The translations under genes were made by a program, and so were the position numbers. From the NCBI GenBank assembly GCA_029778715.1, contig JAKOPT010000027.1, positions 20,223 through 84,222 on the forward strand: a stretch of 64,000 bases of DNA, written 5' to 3'. Below the pieces are notes generated by a model that was given only the letters and a program-made list of their open reading frames with translations, did no database searches and had not been told where the DNA came from. Shown in pieces: positions 18,276-26,730 of the stretch (position 1 is the stretch's first letter; every line of letters begins with the position of its first letter). Origin of the DNA: Actinomycetes bacterium. Lineage in GTDB: Bacteria; Actinomycetota; Actinomycetes; Actinomycetales; Dermatophilaceae.

Positions 18276-19088
18276 TCAGCGCAGCCGCCAGCGGCCGGGG
18301 TCGGGTGGCGCCGGTGAGGGTTGTGCGCTCGCCTCGGTGAAGGGCGGTCCGTATGCCGCGGGCCGGCCGCGCCGGACCCCCGCCGGGAGTATGCCGCGGG
18401 CCACGGCCCGGGCCAGGTCGTCGTGGTCGAACACTCCCGCGCGGCGGGCGACGAGCACGAGGTTGCCGAAGCGGCGGCCCTTGAGCACATCGTGCGTGCC
18501 GACGAGGTCGATGTCGGTGAGGCCAGCGGCGGCGACCCCGCCGAGGACCCGAGCGGTCCACCGCCGGGACGGTTCGTCGGCAAGGTTGGCCAGGAGCAGC
18601 CCATCGGGGCGAAGCACCCGGGTCACCTGGGCCCACCACGACGACGTGGTGAGCGTGGCCGGGACCTGGCCCGCGGCATACGCATCGACGACGACAACCG
18701 AGGCCGACCCGTCCGCCAACGCGCCGATCCCACGGGCGCCGTCGACGGCGCGGACCCGGATGCGATGGCCGCGGGGCAGGGGGAGGCCGCGGCGGACCAG
18801 GTCGGTGAGGTGAGCGTCGGGTTCGAGGACGATCTGCGGCGTTCCGGGCCAGCGGTGTTGGACCCAGCGCGGCAGCGTCAGGCCCCCGCCGCCGACATGG
18901 GTGAGGGTGCGCGGCACGGCGACCTCGGCGGCATACGCCTCAAGAGCAGTGGCCATGAGTGCGACGTATTCGAACCCCAAATCCGAAGGATCGGCGAGGT
19001 TGACGTGCGACTGCGGCTGGCCGTCCAACCAGACGATGGCGGCGCCGTGGCCGTCCGGGACGATCACGGCTGGGCGCTCGTCAGTCAC
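18276..19088 (-). CDS. Spermidine synthase-like methyltransferase-fold protein
   Basis: A 270-aa protein with the Rossmann fold of the spermidine/spermine synthase group. VGGGGLTLPRWVQHRWP is the glycine-rich nucleotide-binding strand. PQIVLEPDAHLTDLVRR gives the acidic residue after the second strand. DGSASVVVVDAYAAGQVPATL corresponds to the D-(A/S)-Y active-site region. Many actinobacterial members are fused-type proteins with no proven polyamine role. I use GTG 19088 (VTDERPAVIVPDGHG). The 326-aa ORF start would overlap the promoter of the next gene. It is convergent with purL across the family B repeat. Confidence 0.75.
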   Translation of the reverse strand: MTDERPAVIVPDGHGAAIVWLDGQPQSHVNLADPSDLGFEYVALMATALEAYAAEVAVPRTLTHVGGGGLTLPRWVQHRWPGTPQIVLEPDAHLTDLVRRGLPLPRGHRIRVRAVDGARGIGALADGSASVVVVDAYAAGQVPATLTTSSWWAQVTRVLRPDGLLLANLADEPSRRWTARVLGGVAAAGLTDIDLVGTHDVLKGRRFGNLVLVARRAGVFDHDDLARAVARGILPAGVRRGRPAAYGPPFTEASAQPSPAPPDPGRWRLR

Positions 19089-19246
19089 GACCCCAGCCTG
19101 GCACGGGCGATCTCCCCGGCTGAACCGGCCGCGGCCGACAGTCCCCATCCCAGCGACCAGCTGCAGTTGCGACGGTCCTCGCGCGCTGCTTACGCTCAAC
19201 GATGACGGGCCGCGCAGGGGTGGCCCTTGGCGCCTGAGGGGTGCAA

Positions 19247-19918
19247 ATGACAACAACTCGTATCAACCGACGTCAGGTCGCGGGCGGAGCCGCCTGGGCG
19301 CTCCCCGTTCTGGCCGTCGCCGCAGCAGCCCCCGCGCTGGCCGCGTCCGCGACCGGTATCCAGGGGAACAATTTCGTCGACTATGGCGTCACCTCCGCCT
19401 GCGGGCAGAACGCCTACGCCCCGCCACCCCAGGTCGTCGTGTCGAGCACCTCGAATGGGAACTGCGGCTTCCTGCCACGCCCGGTGACGACATCGACCTG
19501 GGGCTACATCTCCAACGTCGTCGTCACCGTGTGGTTCTCCAGCAGCGGGCTCACCTTCACCAATTCGAGCGCCTCCGACGCCGCCGGAGGAACCTGGTCC
19601 AACCTCGTGCGCGACACCACGGTGAGCAACATGACGTCTGCAAACGGCATCGTCTACTACGCCTACCGGACCACCTACCTGGGCAGCGCGACGACGCCGA
19701 CGATGTGCTGCGGCCCCTACTTCCTCGACCCCAACCAGCCGGGGTCGTGCGGCCCCACGTACTCGTTCAGCGCGACCAACGCCACCACCGTGACGTGGGG
19801 GGTGATGAAGACCGGGCCGAACAACAAGTGCTGGCTCAAGGGCAACTACTTCCAGATTTCGGCGACGATGAACGGCACGGTCGTGACCAACCCCGTTGTC
19901 ACCGTCGGCACCGTTTGA
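19247..19918 (+). CDS. Tat-exported Cys-containing protein of unknown function
   Basis: A 223-aa secreted protein. The N-terminus NRRQVAGGAAWALPVLAVAAAAPALAAS has a twin-arginine, a hydrophobic core and an AxA cleavage site, so Tat export is likely. The mature part is rich in Ser, Thr, Asn, Tyr and Val, with Cys in pairs (ACG, GNCGF, MCCGPYF, SCGP, KCW) suggesting disulfides and a beta-sandwich surface protein. It starts at ATG 19247 with GAGGGG upstream. The GTG at 19241 is less likely. Base use is visibly less GC-biased than in neighbouring genes and the CGGCATAC word is absent. No function is recognised. Confidence 0.8.
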   Translation: MTTTRINRRQVAGGAAWALPVLAVAAAAPALAASATGIQGNNFVDYGVTSACGQNAYAPPPQVVVSSTSNGNCGFLPRPVTTSTWGYISNVVVTVWFSSSGLTFTNSSASDAAGGTWSNLVRDTTVSNMTSANGIVYYAYRTTYLGSATTPTMCCGPYFLDPNQPGSCGPTYSFSATNATTVTWGVMKTGPNNKCWLKGNYFQISATMNGTVVTNPVVTVGTV

Positions 19919-19977
19919 TCGCGCGGTCGTCGTCGGCTGGCTGGGAGGTATGCCGGCCGGTCAGGTTGCTCGCGTGG

Positions 19978-20021
19978 CCGTCTCCGGCACCAGCACGCGA
20001 GCGCGCTGGTGCCGGAGACGG
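19978..20021. terminator. 17-bp perfect hairpin between convergent genes
   Basis: CCGTCTCCGGCACCAGC and its exact reverse complement flank a 10-nt loop. It lies between the stops of the secreted-protein gene (+) and the 5'-nucleotidase gene (-). There is no T-tract. It may work as a bidirectional terminator or RNA stabiliser. Confidence 0.7.
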
Positions 20022-20056
20022 CGGCCAGTTCGCCGGATGGATCCCGGCGTTCGGCC

Positions 20057-22054
20057 TCAGCGGGCGAACACGACGGGGATCGTGATGCGCGTGCCCGAGG
20101 GTTGGGCGACCAAGGTCAGTGACGACGTCGAGGGCTTGATGCTCTTGGCCGTCACGTGCAAGGTCACCGCGGCTCGCCCGTCCTTGGTCGGGACGCCGGC
20201 CAACCGGACGGTCTCGATCGGGTAGGTCCCGACGACCTTGCCGTTCGCCATGACCTGGAGGGTGGTGTTCGCTGGGGCGCCCAGGCTGGTGAGGTCGACG
20301 CCCTGGACGGTCAGGTTGAGGGTGTCGACGCCCATCCGCACCGTGCTCGGCATCCCGAGGACCTCGACCCCGTTCTTGGCGAACGAGGGGGACACCGGGC
20401 TGTGGGACTTGATGTAGTTGATGAAGACGTCGGTGTCGATGAGCCCGGAATCCTTGAGGTTGGTGCCCTCGGCGAAGGCGGTGAAGTTGTCGCCGCCGGC
20501 CATCAAGAACGAGCCAGCGGTCACCCGATAGGTTGCGGCCAAGTCCATGGGGGCACCGTTGTAGGTGATCGACGTGATCCGATCCCCGGCGGCGCGGGTC
20601 GCGTCGTAGGTGTAGGTCACGTTCGAGGACAGCCCCAGTTTGAGGAAGGGCCGGGCCGCGCCCGCCGGCTGCCACTGCTGCTCGAGGGCCTTCTTGAACT
20701 GGGCCCCGGTGAGTTCGCGGGTTTGCATGGTGTTGGCGAACGGGTGGATGGCCGCCGCCTCGGCGTAGGTGATCTCACCGGGCTTCTCGCCCGCGGCGCT
20801 GTTGTTGAAGCGCAACTCGGAGCGCAGCCCGCCGGGGTTCATCACGCCGATGTCGGCACCGGGACGGCCGGGCACGTTCATCGCGTCCTTCCAGGCTTCT
20901 GCGCTCAGGTTGCCCAGCGCGGACTCGCGTTGACGGTCGTCACGGGTGGCGCCGGCATACACGCCGTTGACCGGCTTGGCGTCGGCGAACGCGGTGGTGA
21001 TGTCGGCCGTGATCGAACCGATGACCGTGCCACCGAGGATCTTGGCCTGCGCTTCGGCGGTTTGCACGATGCCCTTGACTGCGGCGAACTGGGGGTTGGA
21101 CTCGCAGGCCGGCGTGACGTCGGCCGGCTTGAGGTTGGTCGCGGTGTACTGCTTGACCTGCTTGGTCACCGGGTCGATGCCGAGTTGGACCCGGCCGAGG
21201 AGGGTGCCGTAGGACGCGGACTGGATGATCGGGCGGGTGCCCGGGGTCGTGGGTCCGTCGTAGAGGTAACTCTGATGGGTGTGGCCGGTGAAGATGGCGC
21301 CGACGAGCGGGGAGGTGTCGGCGACGATGTGGTTGAAGGCGGTGCTCGCGGCGGTTTCGGTGGCGAGCGGGCCGTTGCTCGGCGCGCCTTCGTGGTACTC
21401 GGCGACGATGACGTCGGCGGCGTCGCTCGCCTTGAGTTGGGTGGCGACCCGGTTGACGGCGGCGACCGGGTCCCCGAAGTCGAGTCCGCTTACCCCGGTG
21501 GGTGCGACCATCGAGGGGGTCTGCTGGGTGACGGCGCCGATGATGGCCACCCGCAGCCCGCTGACCGGCACGACGACGTACTCCTTGAGGACCGGGGTGG
21601 TCGTGCCGCGCTGGTAGACGTTGGCGCCGAGGTAGTCGAAACTGGCCCGCGGCAGGATTCGACCGCTGAGGTCGCCCCAGCCCCGGTCGAACTCGTGGTT
21701 GCCGACCGCCGAGGCCCGCAACCCCAAGGTGTTGAGGTAGGCGAGTGTCGGGTTGTCCTCCTGGCTGGAGGAGATGAAGGGCGTGGCACCGACGTTGTCG
21801 CCGGCCGATAAGAAGACGCTTTGGTCGGCGCCGAGGGCGGCCCGTTGGGTCACCACGGTGCAGGCGAGTTTGAGCCCGCCATCGGCGGTGGCGATCCGCC
21901 CGTGGAAGTCGTTGATGTTGAGCAGGTTGACGGTGGTCAAGCCGGCGCCGATGCCCGACACCGGGTCCGCCGCCTGGGCCGGGCCGGCGGTCAGCACACC
22001 GGTGGCCAGAGCTACGCCGGCGGCAACCGCACCGGCCAGCAGATGATGTTTCAT
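20057..22054 (-). CDS. Secreted 5'-nucleotidase / metallophosphatase
   Basis: A 665-aa exported bifunctional metallophosphatase/5'-nucleotidase. A signal peptide (HHLLAGAVAAGVALATGVLT, then AGPAQA) precedes the calcineurin-like domain with NINDFHGR, SAGDNVGATPF, GNHEFDRG and FTGHTHQSYLY metal-binding motifs. The 5'-nucleotidase C-terminal domain has MNPGGLRSEL and GSFLMAGGDNFTAFAEG. A beta-rich tail of about 90 residues follows, with no LPXTG sorting signal seen. It would scavenge extracellular nucleotides. ATG 22054 is fixed by GGAGG 4 nt upstream, while the ORF-track start 22111 adds 19 residues before the signal. Confidence 0.95.
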   Translation of the reverse strand: MKHHLLAGAVAAGVALATGVLTAGPAQAADPVSGIGAGLTTVNLLNINDFHGRIATADGGLKLACTVVTQRAALGADQSVFLSAGDNVGATPFISSSQEDNPTLAYLNTLGLRASAVGNHEFDRGWGDLSGRILPRASFDYLGANVYQRGTTTPVLKEYVVVPVSGLRVAIIGAVTQQTPSMVAPTGVSGLDFGDPVAAVNRVATQLKASDAADVIVAEYHEGAPSNGPLATETAASTAFNHIVADTSPLVGAIFTGHTHQSYLYDGPTTPGTRPIIQSASYGTLLGRVQLGIDPVTKQVKQYTATNLKPADVTPACESNPQFAAVKGIVQTAEAQAKILGGTVIGSITADITTAFADAKPVNGVYAGATRDDRQRESALGNLSAEAWKDAMNVPGRPGADIGVMNPGGLRSELRFNNSAAGEKPGEITYAEAAAIHPFANTMQTRELTGAQFKKALEQQWQPAGAARPFLKLGLSSNVTYTYDATRAAGDRITSITYNGAPMDLAATYRVTAGSFLMAGGDNFTAFAEGTNLKDSGLIDTDVFINYIKSHSPVSPSFAKNGVEVLGMPSTVRMGVDTLNLTVQGVDLTSLGAPANTTLQVMANGKVVGTYPIETVRLAGVPTKDGRAAVTLHVTAKSIKPSTSSLTLVAQPSGTRITIPVVFAR

Positions 22055-22234
22055 GGATCCTCCGTGACATGGTGAGTGGGCACTCCTCCGCGGTTGCGCA
22101 GGAACCCGCATCTACTGTGCCGCAGGTCAAGGGTCCTCGGGGCGGCCGGCTCCGACGTCTCCGGCCAACGGAACCGGTGCTCGCCGCTGTCGCCTGGGGC
22201 GCGTTCCGTCCGCCTCCCTGGTTGAATCGACGGT

Positions 22235-22642
22235 ATGCCGCCCCGCCGCCGTACCAGCCCCGCCGACGGTCTCGCGGCGGTGCAGGACTGGCGGCGCGAT
22301 CCCGAGGGGGCGCCGCGGCATACGGTGGCGACGGCGGTCCGCTACACGCTCGAGGAACTGGCGGCCCGGGCCCCGGGGCGCAGCACCGAGGTGCGGGTGC
22401 CCCCTCACGGGGCCGTGCAGTGCCTCTCCGGGCTCACCCATCGCCGCGGCACCCCACCCAACGTCGTCGAAACCGACGCCGCGACCTGGCTCAGGCTCGC
22501 CACCGGCGCCCTGACCTGGGACGATGCCTGGGAATCCGGCACGCTGCGGGTGAGCGGCACCCGCGCCGACCTCACGGCATACCTGCCGCTGGTGACCGAC
22601 CCGGAAGGAAGCGCGCCATGCGCCACGGCATCGTCCTCCTGA
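22235..22642 (+). CDS. Sterol-carrier-like family protein
   Basis: A 135-aa protein resembling the short actinobacterial SCP-like family that commonly sits upstream of purF. GLAAVQDWRRDPEG, then TVATAVRYTLEELAARAPGRSTEVRVPPHGAVQCL, and the ending WDDAWESGTLRVSGTRADLTAYLPLV are consistent with the SCP2-like fold (last strand S-G-x-R-A-D-L). A substrate is not known. The end overlaps the next gene by 25 bp, so the two are cotranscribed. ATG 22235 has no clear Shine-Dalgarno. Confidence 0.8.
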   Translation: MPPRRRTSPADGLAAVQDWRRDPEGAPRHTVATAVRYTLEELAARAPGRSTEVRVPPHGAVQCLSGLTHRRGTPPNVVETDAATWLRLATGALTWDDAWESGTLRVSGTRADLTAYLPLVTDPEGSAPCATASSS

Positions 22643-23481
22643 CCGACCTGCCTTGGCGGGAGGCCCGGCCCCGCTGGGAGGCCGCCGAGGCGCTCGGGTT
22701 CGACCACGCGTGGACCTACGACCACCTCATCTGGAGCGGGCTGCCGGAGAGCCCGTGGACCGGTGCGTTCCCGACGCTGGCCGCGGCGGCGGCGGTGACC
22801 GAGCGGATCGGGCTCGGGACCTTCGTCGCCTCCCCGAACTACCGGCACCCCTACGTCCTGCTCCGTGACGCTGTCGGGCTCGCCGACATCTCCGGCGACC
22901 GCTTCCTCCTCGGGCTGGGCACCGGTGGGGACGGGGATGCGCAGCGGCTCGGGCTCGACCTCACGCTCAAGGAGCGCGTCGACCGGTTCCACGAGTACGT
23001 CGGGCTCCTCGACCGGCTCCTCCGCGAGGACCATGTCGACCATGCCGGGCGCTGGTATGCCGTTCGCGCCGCCCGGACCCTGCCCGGCCCGGCGCGTTCG
23101 CGGGTGCCGTTGTGGCTGGCCGGCAACGGTCCGCGGGCGGTGCGCCTGGCGGCCACGGTCGGGGATGCGTGGATCACCTATGGCGGGGTGGGGTCGACGC
23201 TCGCGGAGTGGTTCGCGCATGTGGGGGAGTTGGCGCAGCGGTTCGCGCAGGCCGAGGCGGCGGCCGGGCGGCAGGGGGTCCGCCGGGTGCTCTCGCTCGA
23301 CTCCTCGCCGCAGTTCTCGCTCGCCTCGGTCGAGGTGTATGCCGAGATGGCCGGGCGGGCGGCCGAGTTGGGGTTCACCGATGTGGTCGCGCATTGGCCC
23401 CGTCCCGACGGCCCGTATGCCGGGTCCGCGGCGGTTCTCGAGGCGGTGGCGTCGGACATCCTGTCCCCAGCCGCTCCCTGA
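22618..23481 (+). CDS. LLM-class flavin/F420-dependent oxidoreductase
   Basis: A 287-aa luciferase-like TIM-barrel oxidoreductase. WEAAEALGFDHAWTYDHLIW, TERIGLGTFVASPNYRHPYVLLRDAV, SGDRFLLGLGTG and VPLWLAGNGPRAVRLAATVGDAW are standard strands of the family. The cofactor is FMN or F420, and an F420 enzyme (fgd) elsewhere in the window shows the cell makes F420. I use ATG 22618, preceded by GGAAGGAA. The 470-aa ORF from 22069 is an artefact of an open upstream frame. The substrate is unknown. The gene ends shortly before the family C inverted repeat. Confidence 0.88.
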   Translation: MRHGIVLLTDLPWREARPRWEAAEALGFDHAWTYDHLIWSGLPESPWTGAFPTLAAAAAVTERIGLGTFVASPNYRHPYVLLRDAVGLADISGDRFLLGLGTGGDGDAQRLGLDLTLKERVDRFHEYVGLLDRLLREDHVDHAGRWYAVRAARTLPGPARSRVPLWLAGNGPRAVRLAATVGDAWITYGGVGSTLAEWFAHVGELAQRFAQAEAAAGRQGVRRVLSLDSSPQFSLASVEVYAEMAGRAAELGFTDVVAHWPRPDGPYAGSAAVLEAVASDILSPAAP

Positions 23482-23493
23482 CGCGCCTCGTTG

Positions 23494-23565
23494 AGACAGT
23501 CGAGTGAGGAGTTTTTGTCGCCTCCGCGCGGGTGCAGGCGACAAAAGCTCCTCACTCGACTGTCT
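23494..23565. repeat. Inverted-repeat family C, copy 1
   Basis: 30-bp arms (start AGACAGTCGAGTGAGGAG, and its complement at the right end) with one mismatch and a 12-nt loop, 12 bp after the luciferase-like gene. The same arm core GTCGAGTGAGGAG...TTGTCGCCT recurs at 63033-63093. A terminator or mobile hairpin is possible. Confidence 0.9.
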
Positions 23566-23628
23566 GGGAGGGAGGGCCAGGGCGGCCGGATGCCGGGCGC
23601 GCTCCCCGCGGGTGCGTACCCTGGGGGA

Positions 23629-23883
23629 GTGAGTGACGTGACCCCGCGCCGGACCCCGAACTTCTTCCGCTTCATCGTCACCGGCGCCATCGTCGGGTTC
23701 CTGATCGGGGCCCTCATCGCGTGGACGGGGATCTTCGAGGACCAGAGCGCGGCCGCCGCACGCAGTTACGTCCATGGCACGTCGTCCGGCGTCGGCCTCA
23801 TGGGCCTGTTCGGGGCCGGGCTCGGGGCCATGCTGGCCGCCGTCGTTGCCGTTCTCCTCGACCGCACCAAGGACGCCGGCTAG
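23629..23883 (+). CDS. Small two-helix membrane protein
   Basis: An 84-aa protein with two predicted membrane helices (FFRFIVTGAIVGFLIGALIA and GLMGLFGAGLGAMLAAVVAVLL) separated by a short polar stretch. It starts at GTG 23629. TACCCT, then exactly 6 nt, precedes it, which fits a leaderless start and rules out the ORF-track start at 23491 inside the inverted repeat. Small proteins of this type are often encoded just upstream of purF in actinobacteria. The role is unknown. Confidence 0.75.
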   Translation: MSDVTPRRTPNFFRFIVTGAIVGFLIGALIAWTGIFEDQSAAAARSYVHGTSSGVGLMGLFGAGLGAMLAAVVAVLLDRTKDAG

Positions 23884-24016
23884 AGCCCTGGAGCGGTTTG
23901 GGGGTGCCGCCGGCGAGGTGACGTGAGCCGCGGCATACGCTCACCGGGCGGAAGCGGGGGAGAGGTCCACGAAAGGTGAGCACGCGGCATACCCGGGGGC
24001 ATGGGAGAATGGCCCG

Positions 24017-25546
24017 GTGCCTCGCGGAGACGGACGCCTGACCCACGACCTTTTGCCCGGTGAGAAGGGCCCCCAGGACGCGTGCGGCGTGTTCGGGGTG
24101 TGGGCGCCGGGGGAGGACGTCGCCAAACTCGCCTACTACGGGCTCTACGCGCTGCAGCACCGCGGGCAGGAGTCGGCCGGCATCGCGACCAGCGACGGGC
24201 ACCGGCTGCTCGTCTACAAGGACATGGGGCTGGTCTCGCAGGTGTTCGACGAGCGCTCGCTCGCCTCCCTGACCGGGCACTTGGCCGTCGGGCACTGCCG
24301 CTACTCGACCACCGGTGGCTCCACCTGGGAGAACGCGCAGCCCACCCTCGGCGGTCACGACGAGGGCACCGTCGCGCTCGCCCACAACGGCAACCTCATC
24401 AACTCCGCCGAGTTGCGGGCGCTCGTCGAGGAACGCACCGGCGAGGACGGCCACCGCGGCGAGTTGCGCTACGGCAACACGACCGACACCGCCCTGGTCA
24501 CCGCGCTGCTCGCCGACCACCCCGGCCGCACCCTGGAATCGGCGGCCCTGGAGTTGTTGCCGCTGCTGCGGGGGGCCTTTTGTTTCGTCTTCATGAGTGA
24601 GGACACCCTGTATGCCGCGCGCGACCCGCAGGGGATCCGCCCGTTGGTCTTGGGCCGCCTCGACCGCGGCTGGGTCGTGGCGTCCGAGACGGCGGCGCTC
24701 GACATCGTCGGGGCATCCTTCGTGCGCGAGATCCAGCCGGGGGAGTTGCTCGCCATCGACGCCAGCGGGTTGCGCTCGCGCCGGTTCGCCCCGCAGGACC
24801 CCAAGGGGTGCGTGTTCGAGTACGTCTACCTGGCCCGGCCGGACACGACCATCAACGAGCGGGCCGTCCATGAGGCCCGGGTCGAGATGGGTCGCATCCT
24901 CGCGCGTGAGCACCCGGTCGAGGCCGACCTCGTCATCCCGACGCCCGAGTCGGGCACGCCAGCCGCGATCGGCTATGCCCAGGAGTCGGGCATCCCCTAC
25001 GGGCAGGGGTTGGTCAAGAACGCCTACGTGGGGCGCACGTTCATCCAACCCTCGCAGACGATCCGCCAGTTGGGCATCCGGTTGAAGCTCAACCCGCTCA
25101 AGGAAGTCATCAAGGGCAAACGTCTTGTCGTCGTGGATGATTCGATCGTGCGCGGCAACACCCAGCGGGCCCTGGTACGGATGCTGCGCGAAGCGGGCGC
25201 GGTCGAGGTGCATGTGCGGATTTCGTCGCCGCCGGTGCGCTGGCCGTGCTTCTACGGGATCGACTTCGCGACCCGGGCCGAGTTGATCGCCACCGGGATC
25301 GGGGTCGAGGAGGTATGCCGCTCCATCGGCGCCGACACCCTTGGCTACATCTCCGAGGAGGGCATGATCGAGGCGACGTGCCAGCCGGCGGACCGGTTGT
25401 GCACGGCCTGCTTCACCGGGGTCTATCCGGTCGAGTTGCCCCCCGAGGACCAGTTGGGCAAGGACTTGCTGGAACTGGAGTTCGCCGGCGGCACGCCCCT
25501 GGATCGCCCGATCGACGTCGTCGCCCAGGCCCTCGCCCGCCCCTGA
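24017..25546 (+). CDS. purF: Amidophosphoribosyltransferase
   Basis: A 509-aa enzyme that makes phosphoribosylamine from PRPP and glutamine, the first committed step of purine synthesis. After a 22-residue propeptide, Cys23 (DACGVFGVWAP) is the N-terminal glutaminase nucleophile. ALQHRGQESAGIA, LAVGHCRYSTTG and LAHNGNLINSAELR follow. The phosphoribosyltransferase half has VVVDDSIVRGNTQRALV. The cysteines in PPVRWPCFYGIDF and RLCTACFTG match the 4Fe-4S-binding Bacillus-type subgroup. GTG 24017 has GAGAAT 6 nt upstream, possibly a leaderless -10. A family A inverted repeat follows the stop by 24 bp. Confidence 0.97.
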   Translation: MPRGDGRLTHDLLPGEKGPQDACGVFGVWAPGEDVAKLAYYGLYALQHRGQESAGIATSDGHRLLVYKDMGLVSQVFDERSLASLTGHLAVGHCRYSTTGGSTWENAQPTLGGHDEGTVALAHNGNLINSAELRALVEERTGEDGHRGELRYGNTTDTALVTALLADHPGRTLESAALELLPLLRGAFCFVFMSEDTLYAARDPQGIRPLVLGRLDRGWVVASETAALDIVGASFVREIQPGELLAIDASGLRSRRFAPQDPKGCVFEYVYLARPDTTINERAVHEARVEMGRILAREHPVEADLVIPTPESGTPAAIGYAQESGIPYGQGLVKNAYVGRTFIQPSQTIRQLGIRLKLNPLKEVIKGKRLVVVDDSIVRGNTQRALVRMLREAGAVEVHVRISSPPVRWPCFYGIDFATRAELIATGIGVEEVCRSIGADTLGYISEEGMIEATCQPADRLCTACFTGVYPVELPPEDQLGKDLLELEFAGGTPLDRPIDVVAQALARP

Positions 25547-25570
25547 CGCCCCCTCTCCCCTCTCTCCCTC

Positions 25571-25630
25571 TCCATCCATTCGAGGTAAAAACGCCGCGGA
25601 ATCCGCGCGTTTTTACCTCGAATGGATGGA
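25571..25630. repeat. Inverted-repeat family A, copy 2
   Basis: 23-bp perfect arms (TCCATCCATTCGAGGTAAAA...) around a 14-nt loop, directly after purF. The inner part is the same as copy 1. The outer arm bases differ from copy 1 but remain fully paired. Confidence 0.9.
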
Positions 25631-25691
25631 GAGCGCTGGGGCCTGTGGAAAACGCCGGCACCTCGTCGCCGCGAGTCGGCACGATCGATGC

Positions 25692-26618
25692 ATGAATGAC
25701 GAGCGCCTTCCTCGACGGCAGTTGCGTGACCTCGCCCCGCACGGGGTGATGTCCCGGGCCGAGTTGCATCACCATGGGTGGGACCGCGGCGCGGTCGCCC
25801 GGCAAGTCGCTGGTGACCGATGGGCAATGCACGGTCGGCAAACCGTCGCCCTGCACACCGGCGACCTCAGCGTCGAGGCGAATCGGTGGCGGGCGATCTG
25901 GGAAGTGGGCGAAGGGATCGCCGCACTCGATGGGGTGACCGCCCTGCAGGCCGCCGGACTGGAACGCTTCAACGACGACCGGGTGCATGTCTCGGTGCTG
26001 CACACCGCCTCGATCGAGGCTGTCGAGGGCGTGGTCATCCACAAGGTGATTCGCCGGTCCCCCGGGGAAGTCATGGCGCACGGCATACCGAGGGTTCGAC
26101 CCCCGATGGCGGCCATCCGGGCGGCGCGGTGGGCGGTGAGTGACCGCCAGGCGGCCCTCCTCCTCGTGATGCCGGTGCAGCAGGGCCTGGCAACGGGGGA
26201 GCAACTGATCCGATCCGCGCGGGCCTATCGAGGGCGACGCCGACGGGCGTTCGTGGGGACCGTGTGCCGCGACATTGCCGATGGGGCACAGGCCCTGGGG
26301 GAACTGGATTTCGCGGCCCTGTGCCGGGCTTGGGGTCTGCCGGAGCCGACGCGACAGGTTGTGCGCCAGTTCGGGTCGCGGCGCTGCTACCTGGACGCGG
26401 CCTGGGAGGACATTGGGTATGCCGTGGAGATCGACGGCTCACAGCACCAGTGGGGGATCGCCGACACCGACGACAGTTTCCGGCAGAACGACGTGGTTCT
26501 TGGCGGTGATCGGGTGCTGCGGATGACGCTCATGGGGCTGCGCTTGCAGCCGGTGCGGTTCATGGAGCAGGTGGTTCGTGGTTACCGCCTGTTCTCGGCT
26601 CATCGTCGGGCGAGTTGA
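25692..26618 (+). CDS. AbiEi-like N-terminus with DUF559-type endonuclease-like C-terminus
   Basis: A 308-aa protein. The N-terminal part (LRDLAPHGVMSRAELHHHGW, then VARQVAGDRWAMHGRQTVAL) resembles the winged-helix start of AbiEi-type antitoxins. The C-terminal part (RCYLDAAWEDIGYAVEIDGSQHQW, then NDVVLGGDRVLRMTLMGLRLQP) resembles the DUF559/Vsr-like PD-(D/E)XK fold. The acidic pair is present, but the usual lysine of the core appears to be replaced. Such proteins are common as single genes in actinobacteria with no known function. I use ATG 25692 because the ORF-track start lies in the repeat. It is flanked on both sides by family A repeats, between purF and purM. Confidence 0.7.
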   Translation: MNDERLPRRQLRDLAPHGVMSRAELHHHGWDRGAVARQVAGDRWAMHGRQTVALHTGDLSVEANRWRAIWEVGEGIAALDGVTALQAAGLERFNDDRVHVSVLHTASIEAVEGVVIHKVIRRSPGEVMAHGIPRVRPPMAAIRAARWAVSDRQAALLLVMPVQQGLATGEQLIRSARAYRGRRRRAFVGTVCRDIADGAQALGELDFAALCRAWGLPEPTRQVVRQFGSRRCYLDAAWEDIGYAVEIDGSQHQWGIADTDDSFRQNDVVLGGDRVLRMTLMGLRLQPVRFMEQVVRGYRLFSAHRRAS

Positions 26619-26633
26619 CCGCCCTCGTGTCCG

Positions 26634-26685
26634 CCGATTCGAGGTAATAGCGCACGGATTCCGCGGCGTTTTTACCTCGAATCGG
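26634..26685. repeat. Inverted-repeat family A, copy 3 (partly decayed)
   Basis: The right arm is intact (CGTTTTTACCTCGAATCGG). The left arm CCGATTCGAGGTAATAGCGC carries changes in the A-tract. The terminal CCG/CGG pairs differ from copies 1 and 2 yet still match each other. It lies 15 bp after the preceding stop. Confidence 0.85.
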
Positions 26686-26717
26686 TGAGGGGCGAGGGGA
26701 GAGGGGAGGACGCGCCG

Positions 26718-26723
26718 TAGGCT
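26718..26723 (+). promoter_or_regulatory. -10 box TAGGCT for leaderless purM
   Basis: TAGGCT, 7 nt, then GTG 26731. There is no Shine-Dalgarno. The spacing is the same as for purD and mazE. Confidence 0.6.
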
Positions 26724-26730
26724 GGCGCAC

